64,000 nucleotides of DNA, from contig NZ_JAPENW010000001.1 of NCBI RefSeq assembly GCF_026341855.1, forward strand, positions 4,145,001-4,209,000, written 5' to 3'. Under the pieces are notes generated by a model. That model saw only the letters and a list, made by a program, of their open reading frames with translations. It was not told the DNA's origin and ran no database searches. Shown here one piece after another: positions 49,727 through 57,912 of the stretch. Position numbers and translations under genes: made by a program. Within the stretch, counting starts at the first letter, position 1; each line of letters begins with the position of its first letter. This stretch comes from Streptomyces sp. NBC_00568. GTDB lineage: Bacteria; Actinomycetota; Actinomycetes; Streptomycetales; Streptomycetaceae.

Positions 49727-49929
49727 CGGGGGAAACCGTTTCGCAATGCGAGTCCGCTTTTCTGGTGGGTCCTGAGGCGAAATGACCGGGGAGACGTGCG
49801 GGCGCAGCCGGCCCGAGCCGTCTGAGATGCGCGGATTGACCACGCTCGCACCCGAACCTACCTTCGTCAACACGGGCCCGCATACGGTCCGTTGCCCGCC
49901 TGTTTCCCTTCGTGAGGCCGGTGCCTGCC

Positions 49930-50709
49930 ATGGACGTTTCCTTTCTCGGCGGTCCGTATCCGCAGCGCGGGGTCGGCGTCGTCGCCCCGTTCGACTTCGC
50001 CCTCGACCGTGAGCTGTGGCGGTGGGTCCCGGACGACGTCTCCCTGCACCTGACCCGCACCCCGTTCGTGCCGGTCGAGGTGGGCCTGGACCTGGCCCGC
50101 CTGGTCTCCGAGCACGAGACGCTCGGCGACGCGGTCCGCGCCCTGAACGCGGTCGCGCCCGAGGTCGTCGCGTACGCCTGCACGTCGGGCAGCTTCGTCG
50201 GGGGAGTCGCAGGGGAGCGGGCGATGTGCGAGGCCATGACCCGGGCGGGCGCGCTTCCCTCGCTCACCACCTCCGGGGCCCTCCTCGCCGCACTGGAGGA
50301 ACTCGGTGCCCGCCGGGTCGCCCTGGTCACCCCCTACACCGTCTCGGTCACCGAGTCCCTGGAGGCGTATCTCGCGGAGGCCGGCATCACCGTCACGGCG
50401 CGCGCCTTCATGGGCCTGACCAGGCACATCTGGAAAGTCCCGTACCGCGATGTGGCCGAGATGGCCCGCCGGGCGGCACGCGGCGCGGCGGACGCCCTCT
50501 TCGTCAGCTGCACCAACCTTCCGACGTACGACGTCATCCCCCAGCTGGAGGCCGAGCTGCGGATCCCGGTGATCTCGGCCAACCAGGTGACGATGTGGGC
50601 GGCACTGCGCCAACTGGGTACCCGGGCGGTGGGCCCCTATCAGCGGCTGATTGATCAGGCCGCCCGCCGGGGACCCGTACTTCCCGAAGAACAGGAAGGT
50701 TGGGCATGA
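49930..50709 (+). CDS. Asp/Glu racemase superfamily protein (maleate isomerase-like) 1
   Basis: The product is 259 residues from ATG 49930; a GTG at 49912 is possible. The two Cys of the superfamily are visible in VVAYACTSGSFVGG and ALFVSCTNLPTYDVI. This two-cysteine arrangement belongs to maleate cis-trans isomerases, arylmalonate decarboxylases and EutA-like proteins. Its stop overlaps the next gene by four bases. It and the following gene are paralogues by motif, so they may form a heteromer or act in sequence. Confidence 0.87.
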   Translation: MDVSFLGGPYPQRGVGVVAPFDFALDRELWRWVPDDVSLHLTRTPFVPVEVGLDLARLVSEHETLGDAVRALNAVAPEVVAYACTSGSFVGGVAGERAMCEAMTRAGALPSLTTSGALLAALEELGARRVALVTPYTVSVTESLEAYLAEAGITVTARAFMGLTRHIWKVPYRDVAEMARRAARGAADALFVSCTNLPTYDVIPQLEAELRIPVISANQVTMWAALRQLGTRAVGPYQRLIDQAARRGPVLPEEQEGWA

Positions 50710-51437
50710 CCTCACTCGGATTCCTCTACCCGGGCCACTCGGCCGAGGACGACTATCCCCGCATCGAGCAGCTGCTCGGCAGCGACGTCCGCCTGACCGT
50801 CGTCCACACGGACATCGGGGAGGACGCCCACCGCGTGGACGCGCTCCTCGAAATGGGCTCGGCGCACCGCCTCGAGGCGGGCGTCGAGGAGCTGCGCCTG
50901 GCCGGTGCGGAGGCCGTGGTCTGGGCGTGTACGAGCGGCAGCTTCGTGTACGGCCTGAAGGGTGCCCACGAGCAGGTCCGCGGCCTCGCCGTGGCGGCCG
51001 GCCTGCCCGCCTCCTCGACGTCCTTCGCCTTCGCGCACGCGGCGCGGGAGATCGGGGCCACCCGGGTCGCGATCGGGGCGACCTACCCCGACGACGTGGC
51101 CGCGCTCTTCGCCGCGTTCCTGAAGGAGGCCGGCACGGAGGTGGTGGCGGTGCGCGGCTCCGGTGTCGTCACCGCCGCCGAGGTCGCCGGCTGGGACTAC
51201 GACCAGGTCCTCTCGCTGGCCCGCGCGGCGGACCGCCCGGACGCCGACGCGATCCTCCTTCCCGACACCGCCCTGCACACCGCGTCCCACCTGCCGGCCC
51301 TGGAGAAGGACCTCGCCAAGCCGGTCCTCACGGCGAACCAGGTCTCGGTCTGGGAGGCCCTACGCCTGACCGACCGCCGCGTGAACGCCCCGGAACTAGG
51401 CACCCTCTTCACGAGGGAACCCATCGTCCAGGCGTGA
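50706..51437 (+). CDS. Asp/Glu racemase superfamily protein (maleate isomerase-like) 2
   Basis: The product is 243 residues, ATG 50706 overlapping the preceding stop (ATGA), with GGAAGG seven bases upstream. The first superfamily Cys is present (AVVWACTSGSFVYGL), but the second position reads ILLPDTALHTASH, with Asp-Thr instead of Cys-Thr. One of the two catalytic Cys therefore appears missing, as in arylmalonate-decarboxylase-type enzymes that need only one. This asymmetry with its partner gene is notable. Confidence 0.85.
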   Translation: MTSLGFLYPGHSAEDDYPRIEQLLGSDVRLTVVHTDIGEDAHRVDALLEMGSAHRLEAGVEELRLAGAEAVVWACTSGSFVYGLKGAHEQVRGLAVAAGLPASSTSFAFAHAAREIGATRVAIGATYPDDVAALFAAFLKEAGTEVVAVRGSGVVTAAEVAGWDYDQVLSLARAADRPDADAILLPDTALHTASHLPALEKDLAKPVLTANQVSVWEALRLTDRRVNAPELGTLFTREPIVQA

Positions 51438-51759
51438 AATCTCAGTCCGCCCCGGCAGGATCCGGTCCGCCGCGCCGAAATCCGGCCCCTCCGGCGTTCG
51501 AGGTGCGGGGTCCGGGGCGGAGCCCCGGGGACGAGGGGTGCCCCTGGTCGAGCGAAGCCGAGACCTTGGGGGAGGGCAGGGGCGGAGGGGACGAGACAAG
51601 TCGCCCCCAGCCCCGCTCCGGGGGAAGTTCCCGACAGGGAGAGCCTCCCACCGGAGAAGCCCCTGCCCGAGGCAAGCCCCCGCCCCCGGGGAATAACCGG
51701 AGCCACCCTCCTGTTCGTACGCCGAGGACACCAACGCGTACGCAACAGGAGGCACCCCG
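51438..51759 (+). repeat. intergenic Streptomyces repeat with stem-loop
   Basis: This 322 bp region has no gene. It contains a CCGGCGTTCGAGG element and a stem-loop with arms CCGGGGC (51512-51518) and GCCCCGG (51522-51528), followed by GAGCGAAGCCGAGACC. I recognise these as a widely dispersed Streptomyces intergenic repeat family that often acts as a terminator. The 3' end holds the AGGAGG RBS of the next gene. Confidence 0.6.
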
Positions 51760-52875
51760 GTGGACGAGACAGCCGAGACGGGCGAGATCCGAGGCACGGC
51801 ACAGGGCACCGCCCCCGTACCCCTCTCCGTGCTGGACCTGGTCACCGTGGGCGCGGGCCGCACCGCGACCGACGCACTGCGCACCAGCGTCAAGATCGCC
51901 CGCCTGGCGGAAGCCCGCGGCTTCCACCGCTACTGGGTGGCCGAACACCACTCGATGCCCGGCGTGGCCAGCTCCTCGCCCGCGGTGATCCTCGCCCACC
52001 TGGCCGCCCACACGGACCGCATCCGGCTGGGCTCCGGCGGAGTGATGCTCCCCAACCACGCCCCGCTGGTCATCGCGGAACAGTTCGGCACGCTCGAGGC
52101 GATGGCCCCGGGCCGTGTCGACCTGGGTCTCGGCCGCGCCCCCGGCACGGACGGCGCGACGGCCGCTGCGCTGCGCCGCACCCAGCGTCTCAACGAGGGC
52201 GCCGACGACTTCCCCGAGCAGCTCGCGGAACTCATCCGCTTCCTGGACGACGACTTCCCCGACGGCCACCCCTACGCCCGTATCCACGCCGTTCCCGGGC
52301 CCGTCCAGTCGACCTCGCCGGGCGGGGTCCAGTCCCCGCACCGGCCCCCGGTCTGGCTGCTCGGCTCCTCCGGCTTCAGCGCCCGTCTCGCCGGATCCCT
52401 CGGCCTGCCGTTCGCCTTCGCGCACCACTTCTCTGCGCAGAACACGATCCCGGCGCTCGACCTCTACCGCGACTCCTTCCGGCCGAGCGCGGTCCTCGAC
52501 GCCCCGTACGCCCTCATCGGCGTCTCCGCCCTCGCCACGGACGACGAGAAGGAGGCCCGCCGCCAGGTGCTGGCCGCCGCGCTGAACATGGTGCGCCTGC
52601 GTACCGGCCGGCCGGGTCTCGTGCCGACCCCGGAGGAGGCGGAGGCCTATGAATTCAGCCCGATGGAGCGGGAGTTCATCGATTCCTGGAACTCCAACGT
52701 CATCCACGGCACCGCCGACGAGGTCCGCGCCGGCCTCGACGACCTCCAGAAGCGCACCGGCGCCGACGAGTTGATGATCACGGGCAACGCGCACAGCGGC
52801 GACGTACGCCTGCGCTCGTACGAACTGATCGCGGACGCCTACGGGTTGCCGAAGGAGCAGGGCGCTCAGGTCTGA
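51760..52875 (+). CDS. LLM-class (bacterial luciferase-like) flavin oxidoreductase
   Basis: The product is 371 residues, GTG 51760, behind AGGAGG. The luciferase-like core is VLDLVTVGAG, ARGFHRYWVAEHHSMPGVASSS, the TIM-barrel strand LGSGGVMLPNHAPLVIAEQFGTL and RVDLGLGRAPGTD, with VWLLGSSGFSARLAG later. The family uses reduced flavin for monooxygenation or hydride transfer. The C-terminal codons lie in a repeat that continues into the end of the convergent cdgA gene. Confidence 0.9.
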   Translation: MDETAETGEIRGTAQGTAPVPLSVLDLVTVGAGRTATDALRTSVKIARLAEARGFHRYWVAEHHSMPGVASSSPAVILAHLAAHTDRIRLGSGGVMLPNHAPLVIAEQFGTLEAMAPGRVDLGLGRAPGTDGATAAALRRTQRLNEGADDFPEQLAELIRFLDDDFPDGHPYARIHAVPGPVQSTSPGGVQSPHRPPVWLLGSSGFSARLAGSLGLPFAFAHHFSAQNTIPALDLYRDSFRPSAVLDAPYALIGVSALATDDEKEARRQVLAAALNMVRLRTGRPGLVPTPEEAEAYEFSPMEREFIDSWNSNVIHGTADEVRAGLDDLQKRTGADELMITGNAHSGDVRLRSYELIADAYGLPKEQGAQV

Positions 52876-52975
52876 GGGCAGAGGCGCTCAGGTCGGAGGA
52901 GCGAGGCACTCAGGTCTGAGGGCGGGGGCTCGGCGCTCAGGTCGGAGTAGCCGGACACTCAGGTCTGCGGGCAGG
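52862..52975. repeat. five imperfect repeats joining the ends of two convergent genes
   Basis: Units beginning at about 52862, 52883, 52905, 52932 and 52955 share CACTCAGGTC or CGCTCAGGTC followed alternately by TGAGGGC/TGCGGGC and GGAG. The first unit supplies the stop of the LLM gene (TGA 52873-52875), and the last supplies the C-terminus and stop of the minus-strand cdgA gene (from 52959). Confidence 0.7.
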
Positions 52976-54995
52976 CGGCCGACATCAGAAGCGCGGAGAT
53001 GCGGTCCGGCGTCACCGGCCGGGAGTACAGCCAGCCCTGGCCGGTGTCGCAGCCGATCCCGCGCAGCCGGGACGCCTGCGAGGCGGTCTCCACGCACTCG
53101 GCGGTGACGGTCAGGCCCAGCCGGTGGGCGAGTTGGATGAGCGCCTCGACGATGACCTCGTCGGCGGGGTTGGGGTGGGCGGACGAGCCGTCGGCGTTCT
53201 CGTACTGGAAGCCGCGGACGAAGGAGCCGTCCAGCTTCAGCACGGACACCGGGAGCCTGCTCAGGTAGGCGAGGTTGGAGTAGCCGGTGCCGAAGTCGTC
53301 GATCGCGATGCGCACGCCCATGTCGCTGAGCGCCTGGAGGGCCTGGAGCGGCCGGCCCGCCGAGCCCATCACCGCCGACTCCGTCAGCTCCAACTGGAGC
53401 AGATGAGGGGCCAGTCCGGTCTCCGCCAGGATCTCCGCCACGTCCGCCACCAGATCGGAGTCCCAGACCTGACGCACGGCGACGTTGACGCTGACGAAGA
53501 TCGGCGGGGCGTCCGGATGGTCGAGCTGCCAGCGGCGGGCCTGCCGGCAGGCGGTGGCCAGCACCCAGCGGCCGAGCTGGACGATCGAACCGTTCTCCTC
53601 GGCCAGTCCGATGAACCGATTCGGCGTCAGCATCCCGAACCGCGGGTGGTTCCAGCGGACGAGCGCCTCGACCCCGTGCACGCCGCCGTCCTCCATGCCC
53701 ACCAACGGCTGGTACTCCAGGGCGAATTCACCCCGCTCGACGGCCGCGCGGAGGGTGGACGACAGGGCCTGGCGGGTCATGCGGTGCGCGTTGCGCTCCG
53801 GGTCGAAGAGCGTCCAGCGGCCCTTGCCGTCCGCCTTCGCCCAGTACAGCGTCGTGTCCGCGGCCTGCATCAGACCGGTCGCGGTCGTGCCGGTGGCGCG
53901 CCGCTCGACGACCCCGATGGACGCCGACAGCGACAGCCGCTGTCCCGACAGGTCGAAGGGTGCCTGGAGCGCCTTCAGCACGGACTCGGCGAGGTCCGCC
54001 AACTGGTCGGTGCCCGTGGAGTCCTCGACGAGCAGGGCGAACTCGTCCCCTCCCAGCCGCGCCACCAGGGGAGTGGTCGCCCTCGTCCGGCCGGCCTCGT
54101 CCGCGCAACGCGTCAGACGTTCGCCGACGGCGGCGAGCAGCCGGTCCCCGACCCGGTGGCCGAGGGTGTCGTTGACCGCCTTGAACCCGTCCAGGTCCAG
54201 ATAGCAGAGTCCGATCCGGCCGGTGCCGCCCTCCTCGTACGCCTCCGTCTCCAGCGCCGCCGACAGGCGCTCGAAGAACAGCGTGCGGTTGGGCAGCCGC
54301 GTCACCGGGTCGTGCATCTGCAAGTGGCGCAGCCGCGCCTGGAGTTCACGCCGGGCGCCGATGTCCGCGACCGAGATCAGGACCGCTTGCTCCCGCGGGG
54401 GCAGCGGCGCGACCGTGACCTGCACCCAGATCGCGTGGCCGTCGGGGTGCTTGAGCCGGCGGGTGCAGCGCAGCCGTGCCTGCCGGCCGCCCAGCACCTC
54501 GCGGTACGCGTGCCAGGTGCGGGTGTCGGAGGCGAGGTCCACCAGGTCGGCGGCGATCCGTCCGGTGAACGTCCGCGTCTCGGCGCCGAGCAGGGTGCCC
54601 AGTGACTCGTTGGCCGTGACGACGAGACCCTCGCGGTCCACGACGGCCATGGCGAGGGGAGCGGTGGCGAAGGCCGCGTGGAAGGTGTGGGGTGACGTTC
54701 CGTCGGGAAACGTGCCGGGCGTGGACGCCCCGGGAGGTGGCCCCGGTGGCACGGGCGATACGGAAGGGACGGGTGGGCCGGAAGTTGCGCCGACGGACGT
54801 ACGAGGAGGTGCGTCGACGTGACGCTTTGTGACGGCCGGCCGGACGAGGTCTCCCGCGGGCGCCGGCCCTTCGGACGTTCCGCTCACCGCTCGCTCCCGC
54901 AGTGCACTCGTTCTTCGTATGGGTCTCTCGGGGTGGTCGGCCGGGTGATGGACGGCCGCACAAGCCGTGTCGGTGCAGGAAAGTGTGCCGATCAT
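52959..54995 (-). CDS. cdgA: CdgA-type PAS-GGDEF-EAL c-di-GMP enzyme
   Basis: The product is 678 residues from ATG 54995 (GGAGG nine bases upstream); GTG 54887 with GGGAG is a serious alternative. Residues 1-100 are disordered. PAS covers about 101-215 (FHAAFATAPLAMAVVDREGL). GGDEF has an intact GGDEF motif (315-319) and lacks an RxxD inhibitory site. EAL has EAL at 443-445 and DDFGTGYSNLAYLSRLPV. Both catalytic motifs look intact, so synthesis and hydrolysis are possible. Domain order and synteny match S. coelicolor CdgA (SCO2817), a known BldD target, and a perfect BldD box lies upstream. There is no TM segment, so it is cytoplasmic. Confidence 0.88.
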   Translation of the reverse strand: MIGTLSCTDTACAAVHHPADHPERPIRRTSALRERAVSGTSEGPAPAGDLVRPAVTKRHVDAPPRTSVGATSGPPVPSVSPVPPGPPPGASTPGTFPDGTSPHTFHAAFATAPLAMAVVDREGLVVTANESLGTLLGAETRTFTGRIAADLVDLASDTRTWHAYREVLGGRQARLRCTRRLKHPDGHAIWVQVTVAPLPPREQAVLISVADIGARRELQARLRHLQMHDPVTRLPNRTLFFERLSAALETEAYEEGGTGRIGLCYLDLDGFKAVNDTLGHRVGDRLLAAVGERLTRCADEAGRTRATTPLVARLGGDEFALLVEDSTGTDQLADLAESVLKALQAPFDLSGQRLSLSASIGVVERRATGTTATGLMQAADTTLYWAKADGKGRWTLFDPERNAHRMTRQALSSTLRAAVERGEFALEYQPLVGMEDGGVHGVEALVRWNHPRFGMLTPNRFIGLAEENGSIVQLGRWVLATACRQARRWQLDHPDAPPIFVSVNVAVRQVWDSDLVADVAEILAETGLAPHLLQLELTESAVMGSAGRPLQALQALSDMGVRIAIDDFGTGYSNLAYLSRLPVSVLKLDGSFVRGFQYENADGSSAHPNPADEVIVEALIQLAHRLGLTVTAECVETASQASRLRGIGCDTGQGWLYSRPVTPDRISALLMSAACPQT

Positions 54996-55109
54996 AGAGG
55001 CTGACCTCCGGACGGTGCAGCCACTGTCCAGTGTCCCGGAACAACCGCCCGTTCTGACAGATCGTTTCTGCCTGTATCTGGACGGGTTCCCTCCCCCGCC
55101 GACCGCATG

Positions 55110-55122
55110 TGACGTTCCGTGA
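55110..55122. promoter_or_regulatory. BldD box upstream of cdgA
   Basis: TGACGTTCCGTGA fits the BldD consensus TNAC-n5-GTNA exactly. It lies 115 bp upstream of the cdgA ATG and 121 bp upstream of the divergent protease gene, so BldD-c-di-GMP could repress both. Confidence 0.75.
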
Positions 55123-55242
55123 AGGTCCGGGGGTGTCGGGGCGCACGCCCTCTCACTCTTCCGGTGCAGACAAACAGGGCGAAATAGTACAAATTGAATC
55201 AGGCTGGGTGCGGTGTCCCGAAATCCGCATCCGGAGGTCGAC

Positions 55243-56757
55243 GTGCCGCGTCCGCTCCCCCTGAGGGCTCTCGCTCGCGAGGCCCTGCGCGGTCTCGCCC
55301 GTGACGGGGCGCCCCGCTGGCGCAGCACCGCGGCCGTGTTCACCTCGATGACCGCGCTCGCCGCGACCTCCCTGGTGCCGGGCCCCGCGCTCGCCGAACC
55401 CTTGGCGACCCCCTGCGCCCTGACGCGGACCGACGCGCACCACTCGGAGGGCGTCGACACCTGGAACTCCGCCTATGTGCGCCCCACCCGTCCGCTCGAC
55501 GCGGTGATGGTCTTCCTGTCCTTCCCCGACTCCACCCCGCGCACCACGCCCGCCGAGCTGACCGGCGACTACTTCCCGGCCACCAGCCGCTTCTTCGAGC
55601 GTGCCTCGTACGGCAGGTTCACGGTCCGCCCGCATCCGCAGCGCGCCTGGATCCAGATGCCGCACCCCTCGACGTCGTACGCCATACAGCGCGACTGGGA
55701 CGCCGCCGACCGTGCCGCCTATCTGCGCGACGCCCTCGCGGTGGCCGACCCGCGGGTCGACTTCTCGCGTTACGACGTCGTCTACTTCGTCGCCGACCCG
55801 GACGCGCCGGGCGTCGACTCGGACGCCACGAAGGTCGTCAATCTGGACGCGCCCCTGCGCGCGGACGGCAAGGACATCCGCCGCGTCGTCACGGTCTTCG
55901 AGAAGCACCCGCCGGACCGTCTCGTCCTCGCGCACGAGACCGGTCATGTCTTCGACCTGCCCGACCTCTACCACCGCCCCTCCGACGGCAAGGGCGACTG
56001 GGACACCTACGTGGGCGACTGGGATCTCATGGGCAGCCAGTTCGGGCTGTCGCCCGACCTCTTCGGATGGCACAAGTGGCGGCTGGGTTGGCTGGAATCG
56101 CATCAGGTGGCGTGCGTGCAGGGCTCCGGCGTCACCCGGCTCACGCTGGAGCCGCTCGGTGCCGGCCCCGTGAGTGCCGCGGCGGGCGCGCGGGCCGCCG
56201 GGGCCCCGGGCGCCGGGGTGCTGGCCGCCGGGGTGCCGGCGTCCGCCTCGGCCGCGCCGGATGGGCCGCGGGCGTCCTCCTGGCACCGGCCCTTGGCGTC
56301 CTGGCGCGGGTCGGAGGCCGCCATGTACGGGCCCCGGGCGCCCTCGCGCGGCCCGGGCGCGTCGACGTCCTCGAACGGGGTGGGCGTCGCGGCCCTCCCC
56401 GGCTCGCAGAGCTTCGGCTCCGGCCGCGGCACCAAGCTGGCGGTGGTCCAGACGGGCCCGGACAGCGCGCTCGCCTTCGAGGCGCGCGGCTCGGCGGGCA
56501 ACGACGACGCGACGTGCACGGAGGGCATTCTCGTCTACCGGGTCCGCAGCGAGACCGAGTCGGGCAGCGGTCCCATCCAGGTCCTCGACGCCCACCCCCA
56601 CACCGAGGCCTGCTGGGAGGACTCGGTGTACCCGCCCCTCGCGGACGCGCCGGTGGGCCTCGGCGAGAGCTTCACGGTGCCGGGCGCGAAGGTCCGCGTC
56701 GAGGTGGAGGACCGGACGGTGTCGGGAGCCTGGACGGTGAAGATCACGACAGGCTGA
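55243..56757 (+). CDS. secreted M6-like (immune-inhibitor-A type) metalloprotease
   Basis: The product is 504 residues. GTG 55243 is chosen because GGAGG lies five bases before it. The signal peptide ends about residue 51 (SLVPGPALA-EP). The zinc motif HETGH is at 231-235 within VLAHETGHVFDLPDLYH, with the aspartate-rich segment after it as in M6 proteases. From about residue 310 to 390 there is an Ala/Gly/Pro/Ser-rich insertion (VSAAAGARAAGAPGAGVLAA...) with few hydrophobic core residues, which interrupts the beta-rich C-terminal part. It is exported and probably soluble. It shares a divergent promoter region with cdgA. Confidence 0.87.
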   Translation: MPRPLPLRALAREALRGLARDGAPRWRSTAAVFTSMTALAATSLVPGPALAEPLATPCALTRTDAHHSEGVDTWNSAYVRPTRPLDAVMVFLSFPDSTPRTTPAELTGDYFPATSRFFERASYGRFTVRPHPQRAWIQMPHPSTSYAIQRDWDAADRAAYLRDALAVADPRVDFSRYDVVYFVADPDAPGVDSDATKVVNLDAPLRADGKDIRRVVTVFEKHPPDRLVLAHETGHVFDLPDLYHRPSDGKGDWDTYVGDWDLMGSQFGLSPDLFGWHKWRLGWLESHQVACVQGSGVTRLTLEPLGAGPVSAAAGARAAGAPGAGVLAAGVPASASAAPDGPRASSWHRPLASWRGSEAAMYGPRAPSRGPGASTSSNGVGVAALPGSQSFGSGRGTKLAVVQTGPDSALAFEARGSAGNDDATCTEGILVYRVRSETESGSGPIQVLDAHPHTEACWEDSVYPPLADAPVGLGESFTVPGAKVRVEVEDRTVSGAWTVKITTG

Positions 56758-56897
56758 GCCCGCGTGGCACCGGTCCCTGGGAGGGGGACGGGAGGCGGGG
56801 CGGGAGTCGGGCGTCGGGTGGTGCGAGGGGGCGACGTGAGAAGGGAGGGGCGACGTGAGGGGGAGGGGCATGACGCGGGCGGAAGGGTGCGGAAACG

Positions 56898-56942
56898 ACG
56901 AGAGCGGGATGCTCGCGTCTCCGCGAATCATCCCGCTCTCGT
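56898..56942 (-). terminator. terminator after tRNA-Lys copy 3
   Basis: A perfect 14 bp stem (56898-56911 with 56929-56942) has a 17-base loop that itself contains a CGCG/CGCG mini-stem. It lies directly downstream of the minus-strand tRNA and 140 bp after the convergent protease gene. Confidence 0.85.
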
Positions 56943-56947
56943 TGGCG

Positions 56948-57021
56948 TGCGCCGCCAGGGACTCGAACCCCGGACCCGCTGATTAAGAGTCAGCTGCTCT
57001 AACCAACTGAGCTAGCGGCGC
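56948..57021 (-). tRNA. tRNA-Lys (anticodon CTT), copy 3
   Basis: 74 nt identical to copies 1 and 2. The first ten bases 5' of the gene (+ strand CCTGCTGACG) also match copy 1. The upstream CDS ends inside it: the TAG stop at 57014-57012 is bases 8-10 of the tRNA. Confidence 0.97.
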
Positions 57022-57719
57022 CTGCTGACGTCGTAGACCTTAGCATCCTGATCGGCGGGAGGAAAAATCGATATCCGCACCGCCGTCGAGGCCACCGCGC
57101 GGGCCGCCCGTACGGCCGCCCAGAGCAGGATCTCGGGGCCGGGAAGCCAGGGCTGCCGCGTGTCAGGGGCGACCAGCCAGCGGGAATCGGGCCGGACGTC
57201 ATCCGGCCCGCCGCCGGCGTTCAGCGCGGGCACGGTGACCGCGTCCCCCATGCCGTGGCAGAGCAGCGGCGGCACCTCACGGCACCGACCCACGTGCCCG
57301 CCCCGCCCCGCGGCCTCGCGCTCCCCGGCCGCACGCCCCGCGGAGGCGCCCGAGCCCCACTCCTCCCACTCCATCAGCGAGGGGAGCCGCTGGGCGGTGC
57401 CGGGCGCGGCGAACAGCAGCATCCGCCCGCGGTACGCCGCCACCGGGCCCGAGCCCGGTCCGTCGTCCCAGAGCCGGTCGAGCATCCGCCGGCCGAAGAG
57501 CGCCGGCGCGCTGACGACGTCGAAGGTGCTGCCGCAGGGCAGCACGACCGGGGCGCCCGGCCGCTCGCTCCAGAGGGCCAGCGTGCTGCGCGGATACGGT
57601 CCCGCCGAGGCGAGCCAGGCGGCTCCCTCGGAAGTGACACCCGAGACGTCCAGCCGCTCGGGAAACGGCGCTCCGGGGCTGTGGGGGGTGCTGCTTGCCG
57701 GGTTCCGTGTGCTGCTCAT
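57012..57719 (-). CDS. bifunctional primase/polymerase (Prim-Pol N-terminal)-like protein
   Basis: The product is 235 residues from ATG 57719. The opening GAAWLASAGPYPRSTLALW and VVLPCGSTFDVVSAPALFGRRMLDRLW resembles the Prim-Pol-like family annotated in many Streptomyces, but the canonical catalytic acidic DxD motif is not evident, so polymerase activity is doubtful. A 30-residue Gly/Ala/Arg stretch interrupts the middle. The last ten bases, including the TAG stop, lie within the tRNA-Lys gene, so the mRNA 3' end and tRNA 5' end overlap. Confidence 0.7.
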   Translation of the reverse strand: MSSTRNPASSTPHSPGAPFPERLDVSGVTSEGAAWLASAGPYPRSTLALWSERPGAPVVLPCGSTFDVVSAPALFGRRMLDRLWDDGPGSGPVAAYRGRMLLFAAPGTAQRLPSLMEWEEWGSGASAGRAAGEREAAGRGGHVGRCREVPPLLCHGMGDAVTVPALNAGGGPDDVRPDSRWLVAPDTRQPWLPGPEILLWAAVRAARAVASTAVRISIFPPADQDAKVYDVSRRR

Positions 57720-57810
57720 GCCGAGTACATCTACCGGTGGTGAGCGCTCCGTCCCGGAGGGTTGCCGGAAACCGGGACAGGACCGGGTGAGGTGGAGTAT
57801 CTTGCCCGGC

Positions 57811-57822
57811 TGGCATATGCCA
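57811..57822. promoter_or_regulatory. TGGCATATGCCA palindrome upstream of primase-like gene
   Basis: A 12 bp perfect palindrome lies 92 bp upstream of the start at 57719. It is identical in core to the 14 bp palindrome at 43376-43389 next to the IclR gene. Confidence 0.45.
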
Positions 57823-57912
57823 CGGGGGTGCCGAGAGGGCTTGGGCAGACGGGGGCGGAACCCTCCCTGTGCCGGTCTCGATCCGCCCCCGGTCCCGGTC
57901 CCGGGCGCGAGG

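Noticed and set aside
55153..56931. 592-codon minus-strand frame opposite the M6-like protease
   Set aside because: Shadow frame: the opposite strand has a signal peptide, HETGH zinc motif and RBS, while this frame has none.
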